Source: Bacteroidales bacterium (GTDB lineage Bacteria; Bacteroidota; Bacteroidia; Bacteroidales; WCHB1-69). Taken from it: a stretch of 17,548 bases of DNA. A program made the translations under genes and the position numbers. Below are positions 1 through 6,641 of this stretch, one piece after another. The notes beneath the pieces were generated by a model. That model was given only the letters and a program-made list of their open reading frames with translations. It searched no databases and was not told the DNA's origin. Position 1 is the stretch's first letter; each line of letters begins with the position of its first letter. The DNA lies in the NCBI GenBank assembly GCA_031257735.1, contig JAIROC010000074.1, positions 1 through 17,548 on the forward strand. The letters run 5' to 3'.

Positions 1-10
1 ACCAACATTT

Positions 11-26
11 TGTCCCTAACGGGACA
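11..26. repeat. Short perfect hairpin in the upstream intergenic region
   Basis: TGTCCC-TAAC-GGGACA forms a perfect 6-bp stem with a 4-nt loop, followed on the plus strand by a short T-rich stretch (ATTTTTCC). It could be the terminator of a gene left of the window, but no coding sequence is visible before it, so this is uncertain. Confidence 0.4.
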
Positions 27-107
27 TTTTTCCTTCGCAATGATGACGCTGATTAAGCGGTTTCGTGCGTCAGCCTAATTCATAATTCATAATTGTACTT
101 TAAAGAC

Positions 108-125
108 AGACACTAATTAGTGTCT
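108..125. repeat. 18-bp perfect palindrome
   Basis: AGACACTAATTAGTGTCT equals its own reverse complement over all 18 bases. It lies about 125 bp upstream of the phoH promoter. It could be a dimeric regulator site or part of an intergenic repeat, and nothing in the sequence decides between these. Confidence 0.5.
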
Positions 126-159
126 ATCTATAAAGTATAAAAAAGTAATCATCAACGCC

Positions 160-210
160 GTCCAAACAAAGCCGTCATTGGTAGTGCAGCGAAGCGCCCG
201 TAAAAGCAGC
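160..210 (+). repeat. Dispersed intergenic repeat, copy 1
   Basis: This roughly 51-bp stretch reappears in inverted orientation at 5195-5248. Shared blocks include GCCGTCATTGGTAG, GCGAAGCG and CGTAAAAGCAGC. The copies differ by a few substitutions and a short indel after GGTAG. Both lie in intergenic DNA, and no open frame is conserved between them, so this looks like a small non-coding repeat family. Confidence 0.6.
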
Positions 211-249
211 GGAACTAATTCTCAACCCCCCATTTTCAATTAAAAATTA

Positions 250-257
250 TATCTTTG
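250..257 (+). promoter_or_regulatory. Bacteroidota-type -7 promoter element for the phoH operon
   Basis: TATCTTTG fits the phylum's -7 consensus TAnnTTTG. Transcription would start a few bases downstream, leaving a leader of about 25 nt before the ATG at 288. The matching -33 box is weak: only T-rich sequence lies at the expected distance. The element also argues against translation starting at the TTG at 255, which lies inside it. Confidence 0.6.
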
Positions 258-287
258 CAGCACATTATTCGGAGAGAAACAAAATCT

Positions 288-1256
288 ATGACAGAAGAAA
301 TAATCAATATCCATTCAAACGACCTTGTTAATATATACGGCATTAATAATGAAAATGTTGAAATCTTAAAACATTCATTTCCGCACCTAAGGATTACAGC
401 CAGAGGAGACCAAATCTATGTTATGGGACAGGAGGACAAAATAGAAGACTTTCTCAATATCTTTTCCATCTTACTGAAATCCTACGAAAAATATGGTCGT
501 ATTACAACAAATGATATTCTTAACCTGTTGGAAAACAAAGAAGACTTTTTACAGACATTGGAATACGGAGGCACACAGGAAGACATTATCTTACACGGAA
601 GAGACGGTAAAATTATTCGTGCTAAGACGCCCAATCAGATGAAGATGATAAAAAGTATTCGGATTAATGATATGTTATTTGCAATCGGTCCCGCAGGAAC
701 AGGAAAGACTTATACTGCCGTCGCATTAGCGGTAAGAGCATTGAAGAATAAGGAAATAAAACGTATTATATTGACGAGACCCGCAGTAGAAGCTGGTGAG
801 AATTTAGGCTTTCTACCGGGAGACCTCCGCGATAAATTAGACCCTTATTTGCAGCCTCTTTACGATGCCTTACGGGATATGATACCCCCGCAACGACTAT
901 TGACTTATGTAGAAGATAAAACCATCGAAATAGCGCCTCTGGCATTTATGAGAGGCAGAACGTTGGATAATGCTTATGTTATATTGGATGAAGCTCAAAA
1001 TGCGACGTCTATCCAACTGAAAATGTTTCTAACCCGTATGGGGAACAATGCAAAATTTATTGTTACAGGTGATTTGACGCAAATTGATTTACCTCGTAAT
1101 CAGTCTTCGGGTTTATTGCAAGCTGCGCGTATTCTGCGTGATATTAAAGGAATTGATATTATACAACTTGATAACAGAGATGTTGTTCGTCATCGTTTGG
1201 TAACGTCCATTATTGACGCTTACGAAAAACTGAAAACAGACAATAATAAGGAGTGA
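288..1256 (+). CDS. phoH: PhoH-like ATPase
   Basis: Cytoplasmic P-loop ATPase of the PhoH family, related to the N-terminal domain of superfamily 1 helicases; its role is thought to lie in RNA metabolism or stress. From the ATG at 288 the protein is 322 aa, a normal PhoH length. An in-frame TTG at 255 overlaps the promoter -7 element, so 288 is preferred. The N-terminal ~110 residues form the small leading domain. Walker A GPAGTGKT is at residues 134-141, Walker B VILDEAQN at about 231-238, and TGDLTQIDLP, conserved in the family, at 260-269. All motifs are intact. It opens a plus-strand operon, with porQ starting 30 nt after its stop. Family identity is secure; the cellular function of PhoH proteins is poorly defined. 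Confidence 0.95.
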   Translation: MTEEIINIHSNDLVNIYGINNENVEILKHSFPHLRITARGDQIYVMGQEDKIEDFLNIFSILLKSYEKYGRITTNDILNLLENKEDFLQTLEYGGTQEDIILHGRDGKIIRAKTPNQMKMIKSIRINDMLFAIGPAGTGKTYTAVALAVRALKNKEIKRIILTRPAVEAGENLGFLPGDLRDKLDPYLQPLYDALRDMIPPQRLLTYVEDKTIEIAPLAFMRGRTLDNAYVILDEAQNATSIQLKMFLTRMGNNAKFIVTGDLTQIDLPRNQSSGLLQAARILRDIKGIDIIQLDNRDVVRHRLVTSIIDAYEKLKTDNNKE

Positions 1257-1286
1257 ACAGCGTTTTAAGGGAACATTTGTATAAAT

Positions 1287-2336
1287 ATGAAGAAATACAT
1301 TCTTGTTTTACTGTTCAATATCTGTTTTCTCTGTTCTCATGCACAGACGGGCGGTGATGAAGTCTATAATTTTTTAAATCTGCCTGTTTCGGCGAGAGTT
1401 TCGGCTTTAGGCGGAAAACTGTTTTCCATACGGGATAATAATCCAGCCTTGGCGCTTATGAATCCTTCTATGCTTAATCCTTCCATGAGTATGGGAACTT
1501 CGCTTAATTTGGTGGATTACTTTTCCACATCTCTGTACGGACATCTTAATTATATTCACGCGTTTAAAGATATAGGGACATTCGATTTGGGACTTAACTT
1601 TGCCACTTATGGTTCTTTTCAGGGGTATGATATTTATGGAAATGAAACGGGAAAATTCTCGGCGTCAGACTTTGCGGTCATCATGGGATATGGTCGTGAA
1701 TTTGTTGACAGTATGTTTTCAATGGGGATGAATGTAAAATGGATATTTTCCAAATATGAAAGTTATTTTTCGGCGGGACTTGGTGTAGACTTTGCCGCTT
1801 CTTATTATTCTGCTCCCAAAAATCTTTCCCTTACCTTATTGATTAGTAATTTAGGCGCACAATTCAAAACGTACGCAGGAGTTCGAGAAAAATTACCCTT
1901 TGAAATACAATTATCCTTTTCTCAACGCTTAAAATATATCCCTGTACGATACAACATTACCTTACAACATTTACAAAAGTGGAACTTATCCTATAAAGAT
2001 CCGACAGACCCGTTTGCCACCATCGACGCAACAACAGGAGAAGTAGTAGAAAAAACCAAAGCACGTCAATTTGCAAATAATTTATTCCGACACATTGTCT
2101 TTGCTTTAGAAATAATGCCTGTGAAATACGTATCTCTACAAGTATCGTACAATTATAATGTACGGCAGGAAATGAGAGCTTACGAACGGACAGGCGTAGT
2201 TGGATTTGCATACGGAGTTGGAATACATGTTTATCATTTCGATTTATATTATGCACGTAATCACAATAACTTGGCTTCTGTCCCTAATCATTTTACCTTA
2301 TCAACAAACATTGGAACTTTTTTAAAAAACAAATAA
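1287..2336 (+). CDS. porQ: Type IX secretion system protein PorQ
   Basis: Predicted outer-membrane beta-barrel of the PorV/PorQ type. In Porphyromonas, PorQ acts with PorU, PorV and PorZ in the attachment complex that removes the C-terminal sorting signal from secreted cargo and joins the cargo to LPS. The 349-aa product has a clear signal peptide (MKKYILVLLFNICFLCSHAQ, cleavage expected after SHA). Next comes the PorQ-like N-terminus with NFLNLPVSARVSALGG at about residues 29-44 and NPALALMNPSMLNPSM. The rest alternates aromatic and glycine-rich amphipathic strands, as in a barrel, and ends near LSTNIGTFLKNK. It follows phoH by 30 nt and precedes the next gene by 3 nt, so it is cotranscribed. 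Assignment rests on recalled family features; a search against PorQ profiles would confirm it. Members are sometimes misannotated as penicillin-binding proteins. Confidence 0.85.
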   Translation: MKKYILVLLFNICFLCSHAQTGGDEVYNFLNLPVSARVSALGGKLFSIRDNNPALALMNPSMLNPSMSMGTSLNLVDYFSTSLYGHLNYIHAFKDIGTFDLGLNFATYGSFQGYDIYGNETGKFSASDFAVIMGYGREFVDSMFSMGMNVKWIFSKYESYFSAGLGVDFAASYYSAPKNLSLTLLISNLGAQFKTYAGVREKLPFEIQLSFSQRLKYIPVRYNITLQHLQKWNLSYKDPTDPFATIDATTGEVVEKTKARQFANNLFRHIVFALEIMPVKYVSLQVSYNYNVRQEMRAYERTGVVGFAYGVGIHVYHFDLYYARNHNNLASVPNHFTLSTNIGTFLKNK

Positions 2337-2339
2337 GAC

Positions 2340-2861
2340 ATGGCTATTTTCTTTGAAATACTGACAATTACTTTGCCCGCGCTGATTGTTGCGGGAACAG
2401 TTTATTTTACGATAAAAACAATATACGAAAAAGAACTGCGAAAAAAAACGCTGGAACTGAAATACAACTCAAAACAAATAATAAATCCTATTCGATTACA
2501 GGCATACGAACGATTAGCATTATTGTTGGAACGAATGAAACCTGATAGTTTGTTATTACGAAATACGGGTAATAATCTTTCAGCGGGACAATATCGAACG
2601 ATTTTATTGACAGCCATTCGCAGTGAATTTGAACATAATCTTTCTCAACAGGTATATGTATCGAGCGCTTTATGGGCAGCGACCAGAAATGCAAAAGATG
2701 AAATATCCAAAGTAATTAATTTGGCAACAGGAAAAATCGGTTTAGACGCTTCTGGTTCAGATTTAGCAACTACAATATTGGATGTATATATGAAAATTGA
2801 ACTTTCGCTGGCTGATGTTGCGCTAGAATTACTACGCAGGGAAATAAAAGAATTATACTGA
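2340..2861 (+). CDS. Conserved Bacteroidota membrane-anchored protein of unknown function
   Basis: A 173-aa protein with one N-terminal transmembrane helix (about residues 5-27, FEILTITLPALIVAGTVYFT) and no cleavable signal. A basic, charged helix follows (EKELRKKTLELKYNSKQ), then a conserved-looking block IINPIRLQAYERLALLLERMKPDSLLLR at about 47-74, and an all-alpha cytoplasmic remainder. It resembles a small Bacteroidota-restricted family (possibly DUF7935) for which I know no function. The ATG lies 3 nt after the porQ stop, and rlmB starts 5 nt after its own stop, so translation is probably coupled. The context does not reveal a role; a link to T9SS through porQ is possible but unsupported. 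Confidence 0.85.
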   Translation: MAIFFEILTITLPALIVAGTVYFTIKTIYEKELRKKTLELKYNSKQIINPIRLQAYERLALLLERMKPDSLLLRNTGNNLSAGQYRTILLTAIRSEFEHNLSQQVYVSSALWAATRNAKDEISKVINLATGKIGLDASGSDLATTILDVYMKIELSLADVALELLRREIKELY

Positions 2862-2866
2862 TTTGT

Positions 2867-3619
2867 ATGCAAAAAAGACCAAAAGATAAAAACATTGTTT
2901 ACGGCATACGTCCTGTCATTGAGGCTATCAATAATGACAAAGAGATAGAAAAAGTTTTACTTCAGAAAGGAGCGGGCGGAGAAAATTTCAGGGAATTGTT
3001 TCATTTAGTTCGGGAACGCAACATATTCTTCCAATATGTTCCTGTCGAACGACTGAATAAATATACGGGAGGAAATCATCAAGGGGTAGTATGTTTTATG
3101 TCATCGGTTGTATATCAGAGCATCTATGACATTTTACCTTCTTTGTACGAGACAGGAAAGACGCCTTTTCTGCTGGCATTGGACAAAATAACAGACGTTA
3201 GAAATATGGGAGCGATTGCACGTAGCGCCGAATGTTTTGGAGTAGATGCTATTATCGTTCCTTCAAAAGGCAGTTCACAATTGAATGAAGATGCGTTAAA
3301 AACATCAGCAGGAGCTTTGCATAAAATTCCTGTTTGCAGGCATGATAAGTTTCACGAGGTTTTGGTATATCTTAAAGAGAGTGGAGTAGAATTAGTTGCC
3401 TGTACGGAAAAGGCAGATGATATTTTCTATCAGCACGATTATATCAATCCCATCTGTGTTCTCATGGGGAATGAGTTTGATGGTATTTCCGCGCAATATT
3501 TATCGCTTTGCAATAAAAGAGTTCGTATTCCCATGACAGGAAGTTTAGCATCGCTTAATGTTTCAGTAGCAACAGGAATTATGTTGTTTGAAGTACTAAG
3601 AAATCGTCTGAAAGACTGA
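2867..3619 (+). CDS. rlmB: TrmH/SpoU family RNA 2'-O-methyltransferase, RlmB-like
   Basis: A SAM-dependent SPOUT methyltransferase of 250 aa, the usual length for RlmB, which methylates a guanosine ribose (Gm2251 in E. coli) in 23S rRNA. The N-terminal substrate-binding domain begins with VYGIRPVIEA (residues 11-20) and contains NHQGVV at 70-75. The catalytic knot shows the three SPOUT motifs: motif 1 VRNMGAIARSA (111-121) with the conserved Asn and Arg; motif 2 VLMGNEFDGIS (198-208); and motif 3 IPMTGSLASLNVSVA (221-235). All key residues are present. It is the last gene of the phoH operon, and no intrinsic terminator is evident just after its stop. Other TrmH-family specificities (tRNA Gm18, for example) cannot be excluded, but the N-terminal domain favours RlmB. 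Confidence 0.9.
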   Translation: MQKRPKDKNIVYGIRPVIEAINNDKEIEKVLLQKGAGGENFRELFHLVRERNIFFQYVPVERLNKYTGGNHQGVVCFMSSVVYQSIYDILPSLYETGKTPFLLALDKITDVRNMGAIARSAECFGVDAIIVPSKGSSQLNEDALKTSAGALHKIPVCRHDKFHEVLVYLKESGVELVACTEKADDIFYQHDYINPICVLMGNEFDGISAQYLSLCNKRVRIPMTGSLASLNVSVATGIMLFEVLRNRLKD

Positions 3620-3712
3620 ATAAGCTATCGCAGACTTTGCCTCCTGACTTTGACACTTTTTTATCCTTTATTTTGTTATCGAGCAATAAATAAAATGCTT
3701 GTATTCGTTTCT

Positions 3713-3748
3713 ATAAAAAATAAACCCCCAAAAGAAAATTCTGGGGGT
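3713..3748 (-). terminator. Intrinsic terminator on the minus strand
   Basis: Read on the minus strand, the 7-bp stem ACCCCCA/TGGGGGT (3748-3742 with 3730-3724, 11-nt loop) is followed by TTTATTTTTTAT. The plus-strand reading lacks a T-run after the stem, so the terminator faces left. It would end either the candidate small RNA or the dksA-like/lspA transcript. Confidence 0.7.
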
Positions 3749-3782
3749 GTGCCTTAGTTTATCCCACCTAAGGGTGATATTT
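3713..3782 (-). ncRNA. Candidate small RNA with its own promoter and terminator
   Basis: A convincing minus-strand promoter (-7 box 3788-3795) fires leftward into 324 bp with no gene. About 70 nt on, an intrinsic terminator ends transcription. The predicted RNA has two stem-loops: CCTTAG/CTAAGG (3752-3757 with 3768-3773), then ACCCCCA/TGGGGGT followed by a U-rich tail. No open frame fits inside it. The unit lies between the convergent ends of rlmB and lspA, so it is not a leader of any visible gene. I do not recognise the family; Bacteroidales small RNAs defined by this kind of promoter and terminator pair are known. The alternative is that this is only the 3' end of the lspA transcript. Confidence 0.45.
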
Positions 3783-3787
3783 TGCTG

Positions 3788-3818
3788 CAAAGGTATAAAA
3801 AAAAAGTTAATATGAAAG
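3788..3818 (-). promoter_or_regulatory. Bacteroidota-type promoter for the candidate small RNA
   Basis: The minus strand shows TACCTTTG (3795-3788), a full match to the -7 consensus TAnnTTTG. A TTTC at 3817-3814, 18 nt upstream, is close to the -33 TTTG box. The spacer is T-rich. Transcription would begin around 3782. Confidence 0.6.
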
Positions 3819-3943
3819 ACAATTTGACGAAACAATCCCTATCCGGAAATGCGTTGTTAGTTTCCCTTCGTATGTTCATGCTTTTGTTTTCTCTTACGCA
3901 AACACATATCCAGTATCTTTTTTTCGGTATTGTTGCAGAAGGT

Positions 3944-4600
3944 TCAAACCTCCTCTACTTGTTCCTTTTTAGAAGATTCAAATGAAGCGATAAATGTAGA
4001 CAATGATTTATAATAAAACAAAATCAAGACAAACAAACCTATTGTAATACTACTGTCTGCGATATTAAAGATAGCGGGAAAGAAATTGAATACGGCGCCT
4101 CCCCAAAAAGGCAACCAATCAGGGAAAGTTATCGTAAATAAATCAAGTTGCAGCATATCTACAACTTTTCCCTGTAAGATGGGGGCATATCCTCCTCCTG
4201 CAGGGAAAAGAGTTGCGAGATGAATTTCACTTGAGCTAAATATTTTACCATAGAATACAGAATCAAAAATATTACCTATAGCGCCTGCAAGAACCAATGC
4301 AATTGCGATTAACAATCCCCATGAAACCTCTTTTTTCAGCATCTTATAGATTATCCACCCGATACCTACGGATGCAATCAAACGGAATACACTCAGGATA
4401 AGTTTTCCCCAAAAGCCTCCAAAGAAAACCAGTCCAAATGCCATTCCTTCATTTTCGATAAAATGTAATTTAAACCAGGAACCTATCAATTGAATTTCTT
4501 CACCTAAATACATATTTGTTTTCACCCAAATCTTGAAGACTTGGTCTAACAGGAGTATCAGGATAATAAGCGAAACAATGATAATTGATTTTCTTTTCAC
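3944..4600 (-). CDS. lspA: Lipoprotein signal peptidase (signal peptidase II)
   Basis: Inner-membrane aspartyl protease that cleaves the signal peptide of prolipoproteins after lipidation. The 218-aa product has an N-terminal transmembrane helix (5-24) containing LDQVFKIWV, the conserved ENEGMAFG at 49-56, and the two catalytic aspartates in GNIFD (Asp113) and FNIADSSI (Asp182). Four hydrophobic helices are visible. The segment between about 117 and 165 is longer than in E. coli LspA, as in other Bacteroidota members. The frame starts at GTG (4600); no in-frame ATG lies between it and the preceding gene's stop 14 nt upstream. It is the second gene of an operon with the DksA-like regulator. 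Confidence 0.95.
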   Translation of the reverse strand: MKRKSIIIVSLIILILLLDQVFKIWVKTNMYLGEEIQLIGSWFKLHFIENEGMAFGLVFFGGFWGKLILSVFRLIASVGIGWIIYKMLKKEVSWGLLIAIALVLAGAIGNIFDSVFYGKIFSSSEIHLATLFPAGGGYAPILQGKVVDMLQLDLFTITFPDWLPFWGGAVFNFFPAIFNIADSSITIGLFVLILFYYKSLSTFIASFESSKKEQVEEV

Positions 4601-4614
4601 GTTTAGGTGATGTT

Positions 4615-5010
4615 TTAGTTCTTTTTCCTTTTTTCGTTTATTTTAGCATCGAAGGAGAGAGTAGCATGAGGCACGCTTCTCAATCTTTCTTTCGGGATAA
4701 GTTCCCCTGTTTGACGACAAATACCATACGTTTTATTTTCAATTCGGATCAGCGCTGCTTCCAAATTTTTAATATACTTTTCCAAACGTGCAGCCAAACG
4801 ACCATTTTCTTCTTTGAATAGTGTTTGCTGACCTTCTTCTAACAGTTTAAAAGATGGAGATGTATCTGCAATATCATTACCGTTACTGCCACTTACCGCA
4901 TCTATAAACAATTTCATATCTTGACGTGCTTTCTCAAGTTTCTCCAATATAAGTTCTTTAAATTCCTGTAATTCTTCGTCGGAATATCTTTTATATTCTC
5001 TTTCTTCCAT
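4615..5010 (-). CDS. DksA/TraR-family regulator without a complete zinc finger
   Basis: A 131-aa protein of the DksA/TraR type, which in other bacteria inserts a coiled coil into the RNA polymerase secondary channel. Residues about 10-38 and 60-92 form the two long charged helices of the coiled coil. They are joined by GSNGNDIADTSPSF, which includes acidic residues at the expected tip. The C-terminal part, YGICRQTGELIPKERLRSVPHATL (95-118), follows the DksA zinc-finger layout, but only Cys98 remains of the usual four cysteines. This reduced finger is common in Bacteroidota members, so zinc binding is unlikely. lspA follows after 14 nt. A TAnnTTTG promoter about 78 nt upstream of the ATG probably drives the pair. 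Which promoters it controls cannot be told. Confidence 0.9.
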   Translation of the reverse strand: MEEREYKRYSDEELQEFKELILEKLEKARQDMKLFIDAVSGSNGNDIADTSPSFKLLEEGQQTLFKEENGRLAARLEKYIKNLEAALIRIENKTYGICRQTGELIPKERLRSVPHATLSFDAKINEKRKKN

Positions 5011-5087
5011 AATAAATACCCTTTAGCGTTAATATAATTTACTAATAAAATGATTTACAACAAAATTGCTTTTTTTATTTACGTCGC

Positions 5088-5095
5088 CAAAGTTA
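5088..5095 (-). promoter_or_regulatory. Bacteroidota-type -7 element for the dksA-like/lspA operon
   Basis: The minus strand reads TAACTTTG, matching TAnnTTTG, about 78 nt upstream of the DksA-like ATG. No good -33 TTTG box is seen at the usual spacing, so support rests on the -7 match and position. Confidence 0.5.
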
Positions 5096-5152
5096 CAATA
5101 AAAAACAATAGGAATTGTACTTTTGTTATTATTTTCTTCTAATAGATGAGGC

Positions 5153-5188
5153 AATCCCTAACAATCAATGCGTTTTTGGTCAGGGATT
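5153..5188. repeat. Imperfect stem-loop next to the dispersed repeat
   Basis: AATCCCT at 5153-5159 pairs with AGGGATT at 5182-5188 across a 22-nt loop. It sits directly beside dispersed repeat copy 2. With the promoter, the repeat and the ilvE terminator, this is all that the 378-bp gap between the dksA-like gene and ilvE contains. Confidence 0.35.
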
Positions 5189-5194
5189 AGCTAG

Positions 5195-5248
5195 GCTGCT
5201 TTTACGGACGCTTCGCTACGCTGCTACCAATGACGGCGTTGTTGGGAC
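5195..5248 (-). repeat. Dispersed intergenic repeat, copy 2 (inverted)
   Basis: The reverse complement matches 160-210 closely over about 50 bp, with shared blocks GCCGTCATTGGTAG, GCGAAGCG and CGTAAAAGCAGC. This copy has a few extra bases (CAGCGTAGCGAAGCG instead of TGCAGCGAAGCG). It lies 3' of ilvE and upstream of the dksA-like promoter. Confidence 0.6.
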
Positions 5249-5316
5249 ACTTTTGTTTGTTTTCACACAGCCTCTAACGGGCAATGTACGCATGTTCATA
5301 TACGGGACTGACAAAT

Positions 5317-5341
5317 AAAAAAGGGTGACATTAAATCACCC
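5317..5341 (-). terminator. Intrinsic terminator of ilvE
   Basis: On the minus strand GGGTGA (5341-5336) pairs with TCACCC (5328-5323) across a 7-nt loop and is followed by TTTTTTATTT. It begins 47 bp after the ilvE stop. The plus-strand reading (stem then CCTTTCTC) is a poor terminator. Confidence 0.75.
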
Positions 5342-5388
5342 CTTTCTCAAATTCAATTATTAACACATATAACATATATAAACAAAAT

Positions 5389-6408
5389 TCATTCTAAAAG
5401 ATCACACCATCCAAATATATCTGGTTCTTCACCGTATTGAATAGCTCTTAATCGGATATAGAGTTTTTCACTCCATGGACCTGGATTAACTCCGTCGCCA
5501 AACCTATATACTTTCCCTGTTTCTCTATCTAAGATTTCGCCGATAGGAGAAATAACAGCAGCCGTTCCGCAAGCGCCTCCTTCTTCAAAAGTATCCAATT
5601 CATCCACCAGAATTTCTCTTTCTTCTACCTTTAATCCCATATCCACTGCCAAAGTACGAAGACTCATATTTGTAATGGAAGGAAGTATGGTATGTGATTT
5701 AGGTGTAATATAGGTATTGTTTTTTATACCGAAGAAGTTAGCAGGTCCAGCTTCATCGATTTTTGTTTTTGTTTTTGCATCTAAAAAGAGGCAAGAGGCA
5801 AAGCCTTCGGAGTGTGCACGTTCTCCCGGACGTAAACTTGCCGCATAGTTACCGCCTATTTTCACATATCCTGTTCCCAGAGGCGCTGCTCTATCAAAAT
5901 CACGCACGATTTGCATCTTAACAGGTTTAAATCCTTCTTTAAAATAAGGACCGACAGGCGTTGCAAATACAACAAACAAATATTCATCCGCAGGTTTCAC
6001 CCCTACACGTACTCCCGTTCCAATAAGTAAAGGACGAATATAGAGCGAACCGCCCGTTCCATAAGGAGGAATGTATTTTTCATTCAATTGGATAACTTCA
6101 AAAACGGCTTGCTTAAATATTTCATCAGGTACGCCTTCACACATAATTGCCGCTGCTGAACTTCTTAATCGTTTGGCATTGTCAGTCCAACGAAAAACAC
6201 GTATTTTTCCATCTTTCCCTCGAAAAGCCTTTAATCCTTCAAAGGCTTCCTGTCCGTAATGAAGACAGGTTGCCGCTATATGAATATTTATCTCTTCCGA
6301 AGTAGATTTTTCTATTGTTCCCCACTGCCCATTTTTAAAGTAACAGCGTACATTATAATCGGTTTTGATGTAACCGAAAGATAGTTCTTCCCATTTAATG
6401 TCTACCAT
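5389..6408 (-). CDS. ilvE: Branched-chain amino acid aminotransferase
   Basis: PLP enzyme of fold type IV that transfers the amino group between glutamate and the keto acids of leucine, isoleucine and valine, in the cytoplasm. The 339-aa product matches the class IV BCAT family in length. Visible landmarks are YGQEAFEGLKAFR (51-63), the substrate-loop block YIRPLLIGTG (123-132), the Schiff-base lysine in GTGYVKIGGNYAAS (Lys183), and the EAGPANFF motif that binds the PLP phosphate. It ends with GDGVNPGPWSEKLYIRLRAIQYG, typical of bacterial BCATs. It is a single-gene unit, with its own -7 promoter box about 55 nt upstream and an intrinsic terminator downstream. No leucine-rich attenuator peptide was seen in the short leader. 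Confidence 0.95.
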   Translation of the reverse strand: MVDIKWEELSFGYIKTDYNVRCYFKNGQWGTIEKSTSEEINIHIAATCLHYGQEAFEGLKAFRGKDGKIRVFRWTDNAKRLRSSAAAIMCEGVPDEIFKQAVFEVIQLNEKYIPPYGTGGSLYIRPLLIGTGVRVGVKPADEYLFVVFATPVGPYFKEGFKPVKMQIVRDFDRAAPLGTGYVKIGGNYAASLRPGERAHSEGFASCLFLDAKTKTKIDEAGPANFFGIKNNTYITPKSHTILPSITNMSLRTLAVDMGLKVEEREILVDELDTFEEGGACGTAAVISPIGEILDRETGKVYRFGDGVNPGPWSEKLYIRLRAIQYGEEPDIFGWCDLLE

Positions 6409-6462
6409 ATCACTATAATTTTATATTTATATTACGATTATTTAGCATTCATTTATTTTCTG

Positions 6463-6470
6463 CAAAAGTA
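6463..6470 (-). promoter_or_regulatory. Bacteroidota-type -7 element for ilvE
   Basis: The minus strand reads TACTTTTG, matching TAnnTTTG, 54 nt upstream of the ilvE ATG. A TTTG lies 23 nt further upstream (6497-6494), somewhat farther than the usual spacing. Confidence 0.55.
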
Positions 6471-6484
6471 TCTATATTTTTTTA

Positions 6485-6496
6485 TTGTACGTACAA
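6485..6496. promoter_or_regulatory. 12-bp perfect palindrome in the divergent ilvE/protease intergenic region
   Basis: TTGTACGTACAA is a perfect palindrome. It lies 15 bp upstream of the ilvE -7 box, overlapping where a -33 box would sit, in the only regulatory gap shared by ilvE and the divergent protease gene. This is the position of an operator, but the regulator is unknown. Confidence 0.3.
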
Positions 6497-6641
6497 AAAT
6501 CGGATAATTTTTTCGATACGAAAATATTTTACCTTGTAATTCGCTGTGTAATATTTCACTATCAATTCAAATGATTTTATTTACATTTATATAACAACAA
6601 GACGATTTTTCCGTTACTGTTTAGATTACATTCAAACGAAT

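Noticed and set aside
255..287. TTG start extending phoH by 11 codons
   Set aside because: The TTG lies inside the TATCTTTG promoter element, so transcripts from that promoter would not include it; the ATG at 288 gives the normal family length.
3724..3748. Terminator of rlmB on the plus strand
   Set aside because: The stem is followed by GTGCC rather than a T-run on the plus strand; the T-run is on the minus-strand side.
3782..3985. 67-codon plus-strand open frame after the candidate small RNA
   Set aside because: It overlaps the lspA 3' end and the small-RNA promoter and resembles no protein; the open frame follows from AT-rich composition.
5115..5318. 67-codon open frame in the dksA-like/ilvE gap
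   Set aside because: It runs through dispersed repeat copy 2, and the frame is not kept in copy 1.
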